Assembly (NCBI GenBank): GCA_024644805.1
Contig: JAHEHC010000008.1
Span: forward strand, 1-33,860
DNA length: 33,860 nt
Source: Flavobacterium sp.
Lineage (GTDB): Bacteria > Bacteroidota > Bacteroidia > Flavobacteriales > Flavobacteriaceae
Direction of reading: 5' to 3'
Shown here: piece by piece, positions 9,313-19,614 of the stretch
Layout: each line of letters opens with the position of its first letter
Numbering within the stretch: the first letter of the stretch is position 1
Translations under genes and position numbers: made by a program
The notes under the pieces: generated by a model
Seen by the model: the letters and a program-made list of their open reading frames with translations, nothing else
Database searches by the model: none
What the model was told of the DNA's origin: nothing

Positions 9313-9705
9313 ATGGCAAAGACTAGTTCAAAAAGTACAAAGAAACGTAAGGTGATTGTTGAATCTGTTGGACAAGCTCATATAGCAGCTTCATTCAATA
9401 ATATCATTGTTACATTAACCAATAAGAATGGAGATGTGATCTCTTGGTCATCGGCAGGAAAGATGGGATTCAGAGGTTCTAAGAAGAATACTCCCTATGC
9501 TGCACAATTGGCTGCTGAAGATGCTGCTGCTGTAGCGACAGGTCTTGGTTTACGTAAAGTAAAGGTTTATGTGAAAGGCCCCGGGAACGGAAGAGAATCG
9601 GCTATTAGATCCATTCACAATGCCGGTATCGAAGTGACCGAGATCATCGATGTAACTCCGTTACCACATAATGGTTGCAGACCTCCAAAAAGAAGAAGAG
9701 TATAA
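9313..9705 (+). CDS. rpsK: 30S ribosomal protein S11
   Basis: S11 forms part of the 30S platform and the mRNA exit channel. The 130-residue product carries the expected signatures: [53 protein letters not shown] near residues 21-73, then [44 protein letters not shown] at the C-terminus. An Asn-Gly pair lies in the PHNGCRP segment, the site that becomes isoaspartate in E. coli S11. It is separated from rpsD by 105 bp, the largest gap inside this operon. Confidence 0.98.
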   Translation: MAKTSSKSTKKRKVIVESVGQAHIAASFNNIIVTLTNKNGDVISWSSAGKMGFRGSKKNTPYAAQLAAEDAAAVATGLGLRKVKVYVKGPGNGRESAIRSIHNAGIEVTEIIDVTPLPHNGCRPPKRRRV

Positions 9706-9810
9706 TACGGTTTAAGTATTAACTTAAAAAATAATTAAGTATCAATAGAAGGAAATAGAATACCAGAGGATAAGACCTTAATTTGGAATTCCCTTCACAA
9801 AAAAGAAAAA
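9706..9810 (+). promoter_or_regulatory. 105-bp leader upstream of rpsD with small inverted repeat
   Basis: All other gaps in this ribosomal operon up to rpoA are at most 22 bp, so a 105-bp gap is exceptional. It contains an AT-rich inverted repeat at 9711-9728 (arms TTTAAGT and ACTTAAA, 4-base loop) and a repeat of TTAAGTAT at 9712-9719 and about 9734-9741. In E. coli, S4 is a translational repressor of the alpha operon, but it binds ahead of rpsM. A local S4 target, an mRNA processing site or an internal promoter are all possible. No clear TAnnTTTG element is seen. The function is inference only. Confidence 0.3.
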
Positions 9811-10416
9811 ATGGCAAGATATACTGGTCCAAAAACAAAAATTGCAAGAAAGTTTGGTGAGGCGATCTTCGGAGACGACAAATCTTTCGAGAAGAAGAAT
9901 TACCCACCGGGACAACACGGAAACAACCGTAGACGCGGAAAAAAATCGGAATATGCACTTCAGTTAGCTGAAAAGCAAAAAGCGAAATATACCTATGGTA
10001 TCTTAGAGCGTCAGTTCAGAAATATGTTCAAAAAAGCGACATCTTCACAGGGAATAACCGGTGAGGTGCTGTTACAATTATGTGAGTCCAGACTGGACAA
10101 TGTGGTTTACAGAATGGGAATTGCTCCTACTCGTAGCGCTGCAAGACAATTGGTTTCTCACAGACATATAACCGTAAATGGTGATAAAGTAAACATTCCA
10201 TCCTATCAGGTAAAAGCCGGGGATGTGGTAGGTGTTAGAGAAAAATCCAAATCATTGGAAGCGATTGAAAATTCGTTGGCAAATGCTAATCATGTCTATG
10301 AATGGATCACTTGGGATCAAGCCATGAAACGTGGAACCTATGTGTCTGTTCCCGAAAGGATCCAGATTCCGGAGAACATCAACGAGCAATTCATCGTCGA
10401 ATTATATTCAAAATAA
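9811..10416 (+). CDS. rpsD: 30S ribosomal protein S4
   Basis: S4 is a primary 16S rRNA-binding assembly protein and part of the mRNA entry channel; it also influences decoding fidelity. The 201-residue product begins [21 protein letters not shown]. The S4 RNA-binding domain (PF01479 type) covers about residues 90-155: [47 protein letters not shown]. The N-terminus lacks the zinc-binding Cys cluster that some S4 proteins carry. The start follows an A-rich stretch (AAAAAAGAAAAA). rpoA begins 21 bp downstream. Confidence 0.98.
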   Translation: MARYTGPKTKIARKFGEAIFGDDKSFEKKNYPPGQHGNNRRRGKKSEYALQLAEKQKAKYTYGILERQFRNMFKKATSSQGITGEVLLQLCESRLDNVVYRMGIAPTRSAARQLVSHRHITVNGDKVNIPSYQVKAGDVVGVREKSKSLEAIENSLANANHVYEWITWDQAMKRGTYVSVPERIQIPENINEQFIVELYSK

Positions 10417-10437
10417 AAAATCAACAGATATAACACT

Positions 10438-11430
10438 ATGGCAGTATTTAGTTTTCAGAAGCCCGATAAAGTTATTATGATCGATTCGACCGATTTCGAA
10501 GGGAAATTTGAATTTCGTCCTTTGGAACCAGGTTATGGATTAACAGTGGGTAATGCATTAAGAAGAGTACTTCTTTCCTCATTGGAAGGGTTTGCAATTA
10601 CTTCTGTAAGAATAGAAGGAGTAGATCATGAATTTTCTACCATTGCCGGGGTAGTGGAAGATGTTACAGAGATCATCCTCAATTTAAAACAAGTGTGTTT
10701 TAAAAGACAGATCGATGAAATTGATAATGAAACCGTTACTATTTCGGTTTCTGGTGTTGAGCAATTGACCGCAGGTGATTTTCAGAAATTCATCTCAGGT
10801 TTTCAGGTATTGAATCCGGATCTTGTGATCTGTAATATGGAGCCGAAAGTGAATCTGAACTTTGAGATCACTATCGAAAAGGGAAGAGGGTATGTGCCGG
10901 CGGAGGAAAATAAAAAAGCCAACGCTCCACTTGGAACCATATTCACCGATTCTATCTACACTCCGATTAAGAATGTTAAATACAGCATTGAGAATTATCG
11001 TGTGGAACAGAAGACCGATTATGAGAAATTGATTTTTGAGATCATAACAGACGGTTCTATAAATCCAAAGGATGCATTGACCGAAGCTGCAAAGACCCTG
11101 ATCCATCATTTCATGCTATTCAGCGATGAGCGCATCACCCTTGAGGCCGATGAGATCGCTCAAACTGAGACCTATGATGAGGAATCGTTGCACATGAGAC
11201 AGTTGTTGAAGACCAAATTGATTGATATGGATCTTTCAGTCAGAGCATTGAACTGCTTGAAAGCTGCTGAAGTTGATACCTTAGGTGATCTGGTCTCATA
11301 CAATAAGAATGATCTTATGAAGTTTAGGAACTTTGGAAAAAAATCGCTTACTGAATTGGAGGAATTGGTAGATGTGAAAGGATTGAGTTTTGGCATGGAT
11401 CTTTCAAAATATAAACTGGACAAGGACTAA
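10438..11430 (+). CDS. rpoA: DNA-directed RNA polymerase alpha subunit
   Basis: The alpha subunit nucleates RNA polymerase assembly as a dimer and receives activator signals through its C-terminal domain. The 330-residue product has the typical two-domain layout. The alpha-NTD covers about residues 10-230, with [46 protein letters not shown] and [15 protein letters not shown]. The alpha-CTD covers about residues 258-320, with [50 protein letters not shown], containing the helix-hairpin-helix used for UP-element contacts. The flexible linker lies around residues 235-255. It is 42 bp upstream of rplQ. Confidence 0.98.
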   Translation: MAVFSFQKPDKVIMIDSTDFEGKFEFRPLEPGYGLTVGNALRRVLLSSLEGFAITSVRIEGVDHEFSTIAGVVEDVTEIILNLKQVCFKRQIDEIDNETVTISVSGVEQLTAGDFQKFISGFQVLNPDLVICNMEPKVNLNFEITIEKGRGYVPAEENKKANAPLGTIFTDSIYTPIKNVKYSIENYRVEQKTDYEKLIFEIITDGSINPKDALTEAAKTLIHHFMLFSDERITLEADEIAQTETYDEESLHMRQLLKTKLIDMDLSVRALNCLKAAEVDTLGDLVSYNKNDLMKFRNFGKKSLTELEELVDVKGLSFGMDLSKYKLDKD

Positions 11431-11472
11431 TTCTGTTTCAGAAAGGAAAATTTAAAAGGAAAAGTTTAAGAA

Positions 11473-11955
11473 ATGAGACACGGAAAGAAAACAAATCATT
11501 TAGGTAGAAAAACAGCCCATAGAAAGTCCATGTTGGCGAATATGGCCTGTTCCCTAATTGAACATAAAAGAATAAATACCACGGTTGCAAAGGCAAAAGC
11601 CTTGAAACAATTTGTTGAGCCCTTGGTCACAAAATCCAAAGAGGATACCACCCACAACAGACGTATCGTTTTTAGCAGATTGCGACAAAAGGAAGCAGTT
11701 ACCGAATTATTCAGGGAAGTTGCTGTTAAAGTAGGTGATCGTCCAGGAGGTTATACCAGGATCATCAGATTGGGTAATCGATTGGGAGATAACGCCGAAA
11801 TGGCCATGATCGAATTGGTTGACTACAACGAATTGTACAATGCTGGCAAACCAGCCAAGAAAAAATCGACTCGTAGAGGAAGACGAGGTGGAGCTCAAAA
11901 AGAAGCAGCTGCAGCTGCAGTGGCACCAGCTACCGAAGTAAAAGAAGAAGAATAA
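11473..11955 (+). CDS. rplQ: 50S ribosomal protein L17 with acidic/alanine-rich tail
   Basis: L17 lies near the peptide exit tunnel of the 50S subunit. The first 117 or so residues are typical: [56 protein letters not shown], then [30 protein letters not shown]. The remaining 35-40 residues are an added low-complexity tail, first basic ([12 protein letters not shown]) then Ala-rich and acidic ([19 protein letters not shown]), making 160 residues in total. I recall such tails in Bacteroidota L17 proteins. It is the last gene of the ribosomal block and is followed by an intrinsic terminator 26 bp downstream. Confidence 0.97.
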   Translation: MRHGKKTNHLGRKTAHRKSMLANMACSLIEHKRINTTVAKAKALKQFVEPLVTKSKEDTTHNRRIVFSRLRQKEAVTELFREVAVKVGDRPGGYTRIIRLGNRLGDNAEMAMIELVDYNELYNAGKPAKKKSTRRGRRGGAQKEAAAAAVAPATEVKEEE

Positions 11956-11981
11956 GAATGAATACATTCATTAATTGTATC

Positions 11982-12017
11982 AAAGGGATAAGCTTTCAAA
12001 GTTTATCCCTTTTTTTT
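11982..12017 (+). terminator. Intrinsic terminator after rplQ
   Basis: An inverted repeat AAAGGGATAAGCTT / AAGTTTATCCCTTT encloses a tiny loop (TCA) and runs straight into eight T residues (12010-12017). It is the only clear rho-independent terminator in the first 12 kb and marks the end of the ribosomal super-operon. Confidence 0.9.
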
Positions 12018-12075
12018 GTTTTATATCATGTTAAAAAATATAAATCACGAATAGAAATTCTTTGATCTTTTGAAG

Positions 12076-12083
12076 TATTTTTG
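12076..12083 (+). promoter_or_regulatory. Putative -7 element of carA promoter
   Basis: TATTTTTG matches the Bacteroidota -7 consensus TAnnTTTG exactly and lies 16 bp before the carA ATG, just after the rplQ terminator. A matching -33 TTTG/TTG at the usual 17-23 bp spacing is not evident, so the call is moderate. The predicted mRNA leader would be only about 10 nt. Confidence 0.4.
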
Positions 12084-12099
12084 TTAAACTCTAATTCCT

Positions 12100-14504
<2,405 letters not shown>

Positions 14505-14528
14505 GCATATTACTTTTAGACAAAATGG

Positions 14529-14562
14529 AAACCAAATTCGATTTCGAATTTGGTTTTTTTTT
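14529..14562 (+). terminator. Intrinsic terminator after eno
   Basis: A perfect 12-bp stem (AAACCAAATTCG / CGAATTTGGTTT) with loop ATTT is followed by a run of T to 14562. It closes the carA-eno transcription unit. Confidence 0.9.
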
Positions 14563-14564
14563 GT

Positions 14565-14582
14565 CAATGATAATTATCATTG
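14565..14582. promoter_or_regulatory. 18-bp perfect palindrome upstream of citrate synthase
   Basis: CAATGATAATTATCATTG is a perfect dyad located 67 bp upstream of the first citrate synthase ATG and just after the eno terminator. Its core TGATAATTATCA resembles the half sites of Fur-family operators (TGATAAT-ATTATCA), although the central spacing is shorter than in the classic 7-1-7 box. It could be an operator for a metal or redox regulator, or simply AT-rich terminator DNA, since it is followed by short T runs. This is inference from pattern only. Confidence 0.35.
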
Positions 14583-14649
14583 TTTTTGATTTTTATAAAA
14601 ATTAACTTATCGGGTTATTTGATTCTGATATTAATTATATAAAATAATC

Positions 14650-15975
14650 ATGAGTGGTTTAAAAGAAAAATTGTACGAAAAAATTTATGAGCATCGCCCA
14701 AGAACGACCAGACTGGTTAAGGAATTTGGCGAAAATGTTGTGGATCAGGTTAAGGTTTCACAAGTCATTGGAGGAATGCGAGGGATCAAAAGCCTCGTTA
14801 CAGACATATCCTATTTGGATCCATTGGAAGGTATTAGATATCGTGGTTTTACCCTTCCTGAAGTATTAAATCAATTGCCAAAACCCAAAGGAGCTGAAAT
14901 GCCTTATGTTGAAGGATTGTATTACCTGTTATTAACCGGGGAAATACCCACACATGATGAGGTCATAAACCTTATGATCGATTTCAACAACAGAAGGATC
15001 ATTCCGCGTTATGTTTGGGATGTGATCGACTCATTCCCAAGCGGAAGTCATCCCATGGCGATCCTTTCTGCAGCGGTGATGAGCCTCGAAAGAGAATCTC
15101 ATTTCAATGTCCTGTATAAGCAAGGTATGAGTAAAATGGATTATTGGGATCCTACCTATGAGGATGCTACCAATCTGATAGCAAAAATGCCCTTGATTGG
15201 AGCTTATATCTATAATAAATTATATCACCCGGAAAAAGGGCATCTTTATCCCGATCCAACATTGGATCTCGGGGCTAACTTTGCCTATATGATGGGTAAG
15301 GATAAGCCGTATGACGATGTCTCCAGAATGTATTTCATCATACATGCAGATCATGAAAGTGGAAATGTTAGTGCTCATACGGGGCATCTGGTAGCCAGTT
15401 CACTATCTGATATCTATTATGCGACTTCAGCAATGATCAATGGATTAGCAGGTCCTCTTCATGGACTGGCCAATCAAGAGGTATTGCGTTGGTTGCAAGG
15501 ATTAATGAAACAAATGGGTAATAAGTTTCCAACTAAAGATGAATTGAAAGATTATGTGTGGGATACTTTGAACAACGGACAGGTCATTCCAGGATATGGT
15601 CATGCAGTTCTAAGGAAAACAGATCCTCGTTATACAGTTCAAAGGGAATTTTGTTTGAAACACATGCCAAATGATGATCTGTTCAAGTATGTGGATGCAT
15701 TGTATGATGTAGTGCCGGATATTTTGAAAGAACACGGAAAAGCAAAAAACCCATGGCCGAATGTTGATGCACAATCTGGTGTCCTACAGTGGCACTATGG
15801 GATCACTCAATATGATTTCTATACCGTATTATTCGCTATAGGAAGATCGTTTGGTGTTTTGTCAAATATCATTTGGGACAGGGCATTGGGTTATGCATTG
15901 GAAAGACCAAAATCGATCACTACCAATATGATCGAAAAAATGGTTGGTATCAAAAAAGATCTGGTGACCACATAA
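14650..15975 (+). CDS. Citrate synthase, eukaryotic (mitochondrial-like) type
   Basis: This enzyme condenses oxaloacetate and acetyl-CoA to citrate, the entry step of the TCA cycle. The 441-residue product is strikingly like mitochondrial citrate synthase: the segments INGLAGPLHGLANQEVL, VIPGYGHAVLRKTDPRY, KAKNPWPNVDAQSGVL and RALGYALERPKS follow the animal enzyme almost word for word (as I recall the pig sequence). The catalytic triad falls at H271, H318 and D373, within 3 residues of pig H274, H320 and D375. No mitochondrial presequence is expected or seen. It is followed after 189 bp by a second, GltA-type citrate synthase. An intrinsic-type hairpin between them suggests separate transcription. 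A methylcitrate synthase role cannot be excluded. Confidence 0.93.
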   Translation: MSGLKEKLYEKIYEHRPRTTRLVKEFGENVVDQVKVSQVIGGMRGIKSLVTDISYLDPLEGIRYRGFTLPEVLNQLPKPKGAEMPYVEGLYYLLLTGEIPTHDEVINLMIDFNNRRIIPRYVWDVIDSFPSGSHPMAILSAAVMSLERESHFNVLYKQGMSKMDYWDPTYEDATNLIAKMPLIGAYIYNKLYHPEKGHLYPDPTLDLGANFAYMMGKDKPYDDVSRMYFIIHADHESGNVSAHTGHLVASSLSDIYYATSAMINGLAGPLHGLANQEVLRWLQGLMKQMGNKFPTKDELKDYVWDTLNNGQVIPGYGHAVLRKTDPRYTVQREFCLKHMPNDDLFKYVDALYDVVPDILKEHGKAKNPWPNVDAQSGVLQWHYGITQYDFYTVLFAIGRSFGVLSNIIWDRALGYALERPKSITTNMIEKMVGIKKDLVTT

Positions 15976-16052
15976 ATTCAATTTCTATAATTTAATTGAT
16001 GGAAATTTGATTTTATATGATTCATTAGTCATTGAGATTTATTAAATCAAGG

Positions 16053-16082
16053 TAGCAACCCATACAATTGTATGGGTTGCTA
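16053..16082. terminator. 30-bp perfect palindrome between the two citrate synthases
   Basis: The left arm TAGCAACCCATACAA and its exact reverse complement TTGTATGGGTTGCTA are joined without spacer, followed by ATTTTATT. As RNA it would form a 13-bp stem with an AAUU loop. It most likely ends the first citrate synthase transcript, though the T tract is interrupted. An operator role ahead of the second gene (82 bp downstream) is the alternative. Confidence 0.65.
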
Positions 16083-16164
16083 TTTTATTACCATTAGAGA
16101 GCAATATTGTGTGTGATTTTTCTTAATTTTACATACTCTCTAAAATGATAAAACCCAAATAAAA

Positions 16165-17451
16165 ATGTCACAAAAAGCCACCATCGAAATTGAAGGTAAA
16201 AAGTATGAATTACCTGTTATTAAAGGAACAGAGAATGAACTTGCAATCGATATAAAGACCCTTCGATCGGCCACAGGTGGCGTAATTACAATCGATCCGG
16301 GATTTAAGAATACCGGATCTTGTGAAAGCGCGATCACATTTCTAAATGGAGAAGAAGGTATTCTGAGATATCGAGGCTATTCGATCGAGGAATTGGCCGA
16401 AAAAGCAGATTTTCTTGAAGTCGCTTTCCTGCTCATCTTTGGAGAATTGCCCACCAAGGAACAACTTGAAAAATTTGACACCGATATTAAGGCAAATGCT
16501 CATGTTGATGAAGATGTAAAGAAGATCATCGATGGTTTTCCTAAAGCGGCACATCCAATGGGGGTTTTATCTTCATTGACCAGTGCTTTGGTAGCATTCA
16601 ATCCATCTTCAGTGAATGTCGATTCTGAAGAGGAAATGTACAATGCGATCGTTAGGATCATGGGTAAGTTTCCGGTATTGACAGCCTGGACCTATAGAAA
16701 ACACTCTGGACTTCCCTTGGATTATGGGGATAGTTCTTTGGGCTATGTGGAGAACTTCATTAAAATGATGTTCAAAAAGCCTGCTGACGAGTATAAAAGC
16801 AATAAGGTCGTTTTGGACGCATTGGATAAACTTCTAATTCTACATGCAGATCATGAGCAGAATTGTTCAACATCAACTGTGCGTATCGTTGGATCCTCAC
16901 ATGCCGGATTATTTGTCTCACTATCAGCAGGTATTAATGCATTATGGGGTCCTCTTCATGGAGGTGCCAATCAAGCAGTAATAGAAATGTTGGAGGCGAT
17001 TGAGGAAGACGGTGGAGATACTAAGAAATATATGGCCAAAGCCAAGGATAAGAACGATCCATTCCGACTCATGGGGTTTGGACATAGAGTGTATAAGAAC
17101 TTTGATCCGAGAGCAAAGATCATCAAGAAATCGGCCGATAATGTACTCGGAGATCTTGGAATAGAAGATCCAATTCTGGATATTGCCAAAGGATTGGAAA
17201 AAGAGGCCTTGGAAGATTCTTATTTTGTAGATAGGAAACTTTATCCCAACGTCGATTTCTACTCTGGTATTATCTATCGTGCCCTTGGCATTCCAACTGA
17301 AATGTTCACACCCATGTTCGCCCTGGGAAGATTGCCGGGATGGATTGCCCAATGGAGGGAGATGAGATTGAATAAAGAACCGATTGGAAGACCAAGACAA
17401 ATTTATATCGGCGAACAAAAACGCCCATTCAAAAAGATAAAGGACAGATAG
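16165..17451 (+). CDS. gltA: Citrate synthase, bacterial GltA (type II) family
   Basis: It has the same reaction as the preceding gene but belongs to the bacterial family typified by E. coli GltA. The 428-residue product has the E. coli-like N-terminal beta region (KATIEIEGKKYELPVIKGTENELAIDIKTLR), then ITIDPGFKNTGSCESAITFLNGEEGILRYRGYSIEELA. The triad is H265 (WGPLHGGAN), H307 (GFGHRVYKNFDPRA) and D364 (PNVDFYSG), nearly the E. coli numbers 264/305/362. In E. coli this family is hexameric and inhibited by NADH; whether that holds here is not known. The start at 16165 gives the standard N-terminus; an ATG at 16145 is in another frame. It is probably the housekeeping enzyme, located next to eno as I recall for other flavobacteria. 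Confidence 0.95.
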   Translation: MSQKATIEIEGKKYELPVIKGTENELAIDIKTLRSATGGVITIDPGFKNTGSCESAITFLNGEEGILRYRGYSIEELAEKADFLEVAFLLIFGELPTKEQLEKFDTDIKANAHVDEDVKKIIDGFPKAAHPMGVLSSLTSALVAFNPSSVNVDSEEEMYNAIVRIMGKFPVLTAWTYRKHSGLPLDYGDSSLGYVENFIKMMFKKPADEYKSNKVVLDALDKLLILHADHEQNCSTSTVRIVGSSHAGLFVSLSAGINALWGPLHGGANQAVIEMLEAIEEDGGDTKKYMAKAKDKNDPFRLMGFGHRVYKNFDPRAKIIKKSADNVLGDLGIEDPILDIAKGLEKEALEDSYFVDRKLYPNVDFYSGIIYRALGIPTEMFTPMFALGRLPGWIAQWREMRLNKEPIGRPRQIYIGEQKRPFKKIKDR

Positions 17452-17520
17452 ATCTGGCCATTTTTTCCTGTTGCATAGAATGATTACTTTTATCGTTCTA
17501 ATTCACTAATCAGTATAGTA

Positions 17521-18435
17521 ATGGAACTACATATAGCCGATGAGGTCTCTCGTCTTAGAGCAGTTATTCTTGGAATTGCACATAGTAACGGTCCAACACC
17601 TAAACACGAAGACACCTACGATCCGAAATCGGCCCATCATGTATTGGAGGGAAGCTACCCATTAGAGGCTGACATGGTCAAGGAGATTGAAAGTGTAGCT
17701 CATGTATTCGAAAAATACAGAGTGAAGGTCTTTCGCCCGGATGAGATTCCAAACTACAATCAAAAATTTGCGCGGGATATTGCTTTCGTCATAGAGAATA
17801 AAATGATCATAGCCAACATTCTTCCCGACAGAGAAAAGGAAATAGAAGCCATTGAACATGTATGGTCCGAGGTTGAAAAGGGGTATAGGATTGTCTTACC
17901 CGAAGGTTCTCATATCGAAGGAGGAGACGTGATGCCCTGGTACGATCATATCTTTATAGGGACCTATAGAGGAGACGATTATTCAAACTATATCACGGCC
18001 AGAACCAATATGGAAGCGGTTAACACGTTACAGGATTTATTTCCAACTAAAAAAGTTGTTTCATTCGATTTGAGGAAATCCAACACGGATGCCAGAAAGA
18101 ATGCGTTGCATTTGGATTGTTGTTTTCAGCCTATTGGAAAAGGGAAAGCCTTAATTCATAAAGAATCATTCCTTGTGGAAAAAGAATACGATTGGTTGGT
18201 GAATTTCTTTGGAAAGGAGAATCTGTTTCATGTGACTACCGAAGAAATGTACCATATGAATTGCAATGTCTTTTCCATCTCTCCCGAGGTGATCATCTCG
18301 GAAAGACATTTCACACGATTGAATCATTGGCTCATTAATCAAGGATTTACCGTTGAGGAAGTGCACTATTTCGAGATCGCCAAACAAGGTGGTCTACTAA
18401 GATGTAGTACGATGCCTTTGATCAGGGATAAATAG
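17521..18435 (+). CDS. Guanidine-modifying enzyme, candidate arginine deiminase
   Basis: The 304-residue product belongs to the arginine deiminase / dimethylargininase / amidinotransferase superfamily (pentein fold). Visible catalytic features are FARDIAFV near residues 81-88 (substrate-binding Arg-Asp), E133-G-G-D136, H197 in ALHLDCCFQ, and nucleophile C295 in GGLLRCSTMP ten residues from the end. Classical ArcA arginine deiminase is about 410 residues with an extra helical insert that is missing here, so length fits short deiminases and dimethylargininases better. Context argues for arginine to citrulline plus ammonia, because ornithine carbamoyltransferase, carbamate kinase and ornithine aminotransferase lie within 5 kb. 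A -7-like TACTTTTA occurs at 17485-17492. Substrate is inferred, not shown. Confidence 0.75.
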   Translation: MELHIADEVSRLRAVILGIAHSNGPTPKHEDTYDPKSAHHVLEGSYPLEADMVKEIESVAHVFEKYRVKVFRPDEIPNYNQKFARDIAFVIENKMIIANILPDREKEIEAIEHVWSEVEKGYRIVLPEGSHIEGGDVMPWYDHIFIGTYRGDDYSNYITARTNMEAVNTLQDLFPTKKVVSFDLRKSNTDARKNALHLDCCFQPIGKGKALIHKESFLVEKEYDWLVNFFGKENLFHVTTEEMYHMNCNVFSISPEVIISERHFTRLNHWLINQGFTVEEVHYFEIAKQGGLLRCSTMPLIRDK

Positions 18436-18441
18436 GGGTCT

Positions 18442-18885
18442 TCATCCTCTACTAAAGAGTCTTCCGAGTAAGCCTTGTCTTGGAGTATTATTAACTTCCT
18501 CTTTCCAATTAACTATAACGTTATAGACATGAAAATTATCGTTTCCTGTTCTTTTTATCCGTAGGGTATTATCCCCTTTTTTTAAAACGTTTTCGTCTAG
18601 GGGGATCACCCAGGTTGCAGTTTTTTCAGACCCTAATTGATGAGGGAATTCTGCGGCATTGGAAACATCTATATTATTGATCTCGATCTTGTGATGAAGA
18701 TCCTGTATAGACCATAAATACAATAGCAAATAACCTTTACCTTTTGGAGTGCCTTCTAGAGTGAAATTTGCCAGTTTCGTTTGTTCGCCTACAAACGTCA
18801 TTCCATTAAAAGTGGGTAAATCTCCTTGATCATCCCCAAGATGTTCATTAAATATGATGTTTTCAAAATTTGCTGTTAGTGCCAT
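18442..18885 (-). CDS. Conserved-looking small beta-rich protein, function unknown
   Basis: I do not recognise this 147-residue protein. It has no signal peptide or membrane segment, so it is probably cytosolic. Its sequence alternates polar and hydrophobic residues in a way that suggests a beta sandwich, ending with LKKGDNTLRIKRTGNDNFHVYNVIVNWKEE, which resembles the last strands of galactose-binding-like (jelly-roll) domains. A short basic tail follows (RQGLLGRLFSRG). It converges on the guanidine-modifying enzyme with a 6-bp gap between stop codons, so both transcripts must overlap at their 3' ends. Its 174-bp upstream region is AT-rich without an obvious TAnnTTTG element. The coding call rests on length, composition and start context. 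Confidence 0.7.
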   Translation of the reverse strand: MALTANFENIIFNEHLGDDQGDLPTFNGMTFVGEQTKLANFTLEGTPKGKGYLLLYLWSIQDLHHKIEINNIDVSNAAEFPHQLGSEKTATWVIPLDENVLKKGDNTLRIKRTGNDNFHVYNVIVNWKEEVNNTPRQGLLGRLFSRG

Positions 18886-19059
18886 GTTTTATTTGTTTAA
18901 TTAAGGTCAGTATTATAAAATGCTTAGTTTCAAATAATTTAATTGTTAAATATTGGTATTACACGAATATACTATTTTATTATTAGTCTCTTTAAAGGGG
19001 ACTTATTTCGCTAAAAATCCAATTAAAAAAGACTCTTTTTAAGTACATTTAACCCAGTT
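18886..19059. other. 174-bp divergent intergenic region
   Basis: This region separates the leftward unknown gene from the rightward YjbQ-family gene. It is strongly AT-rich and carries presumably both promoters. A TACATTTA at 19044-19051 resembles the -7 element for the rightward gene, which would give a near-leaderless mRNA. No strong inverted repeat or RNA gene was noticed. Confidence 0.4.
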
Positions 19060-19482
19060 ATGAAATCATTTCAAAAACAAATAAGACTGAAGCCCTATAA
19101 TCGAGGGTTTCATTTAATAACCCATACTATTTTAGAGAATTTGCCGGAGATTAAAGAAATCAACACAGGACTGTTACATATTTTTATTAAGCATACTTCA
19201 GCCAGTTTGACCATCAACGAGAATGCCGATTCCTCGGTAAGGCACGATCTTGAAAAACACATGGATGAAATGGTGCCGGAGAATGCACCATATTTTGTTC
19301 ATACCTATGAGGGGCCGGACGATATGCCGGCTCATATCAAATCATCACTGATGGGTTCATCGGTGCAAATCCCGATCACGAACGGCAGACTGAATCTGGG
19401 TACCTGGCAGGGGGTCTATTTGGGGGAACATCGGGATCATGGTGGTCAACGTTCAATTGTCCTCACCTGTTTCGGAACATAA
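19060..19482 (+). CDS. YjbQ family protein (UPF0047)
   Basis: The 140-residue product matches the YjbQ/UPF0047 family throughout: GLLHIFIKHTSASLTINENADSSVRHDLEKHMDEMVPE, then GPDDMPAHIKSSLMGSSVQIPITNGRLNLGTWQGVYLGEHRDHGGQRSIVLTCFG. Probable active-site or metal residues are H45, N53, D57, H92, E123 and H124. E. coli YjbQ has a weak secondary thiamine-phosphate synthase activity in vitro; the physiological role of the family is not settled. It is a monofunctional single-domain version of normal length. It precedes rocD by 132 bp and appears unrelated to arginine metabolism. Confidence 0.93.
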   Translation: MKSFQKQIRLKPYNRGFHLITHTILENLPEIKEINTGLLHIFIKHTSASLTINENADSSVRHDLEKHMDEMVPENAPYFVHTYEGPDDMPAHIKSSLMGSSVQIPITNGRLNLGTWQGVYLGEHRDHGGQRSIVLTCFGT

Positions 19483-19557
19483 AAAGCATTAACCGTTTGT
19501 ATGGAGAGTGTATCAAAAAAGGGCAATAGCATGTCTGATTACTACTTTCTTTTTTTA

Positions 19558-19565
19558 TACTTTTG
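19558..19565 (+). promoter_or_regulatory. Putative promoter of ornithine aminotransferase gene
   Basis: TACTTTTG matches TAnnTTTG exactly. Twenty bases upstream lies TCTG (19534-19537), one mismatch from the -33 TTTG, at the canonical 19-21 bp spacing. The predicted start of transcription is about 40 nt before the ATG at 19615. It is the best two-part promoter match I found in the window. Confidence 0.5.
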
Positions 19566-19614
19566 TGTCCTGACCAATTAATTTTTATTAATAACATATA
19601 ATTCATTTTATTTC

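Noticed and set aside
10795-11109. 104-codon minus-strand frame within rpoA, and similar antisense frames in other ribosomal genes
   Set aside because: They are shadows of conserved genes; composition and position give no reason to believe them.
16942-17418. 158-codon open frame on the minus strand within the second citrate synthase gene
   Set aside because: It is antisense to a fully conserved enzyme, its translation shows no recognisable domain, and no start context or promoter supports it.
14650-17451. Recent tandem duplication of one citrate synthase gene
   Set aside because: The two proteins differ in signatures and alignment throughout and belong to separate families.
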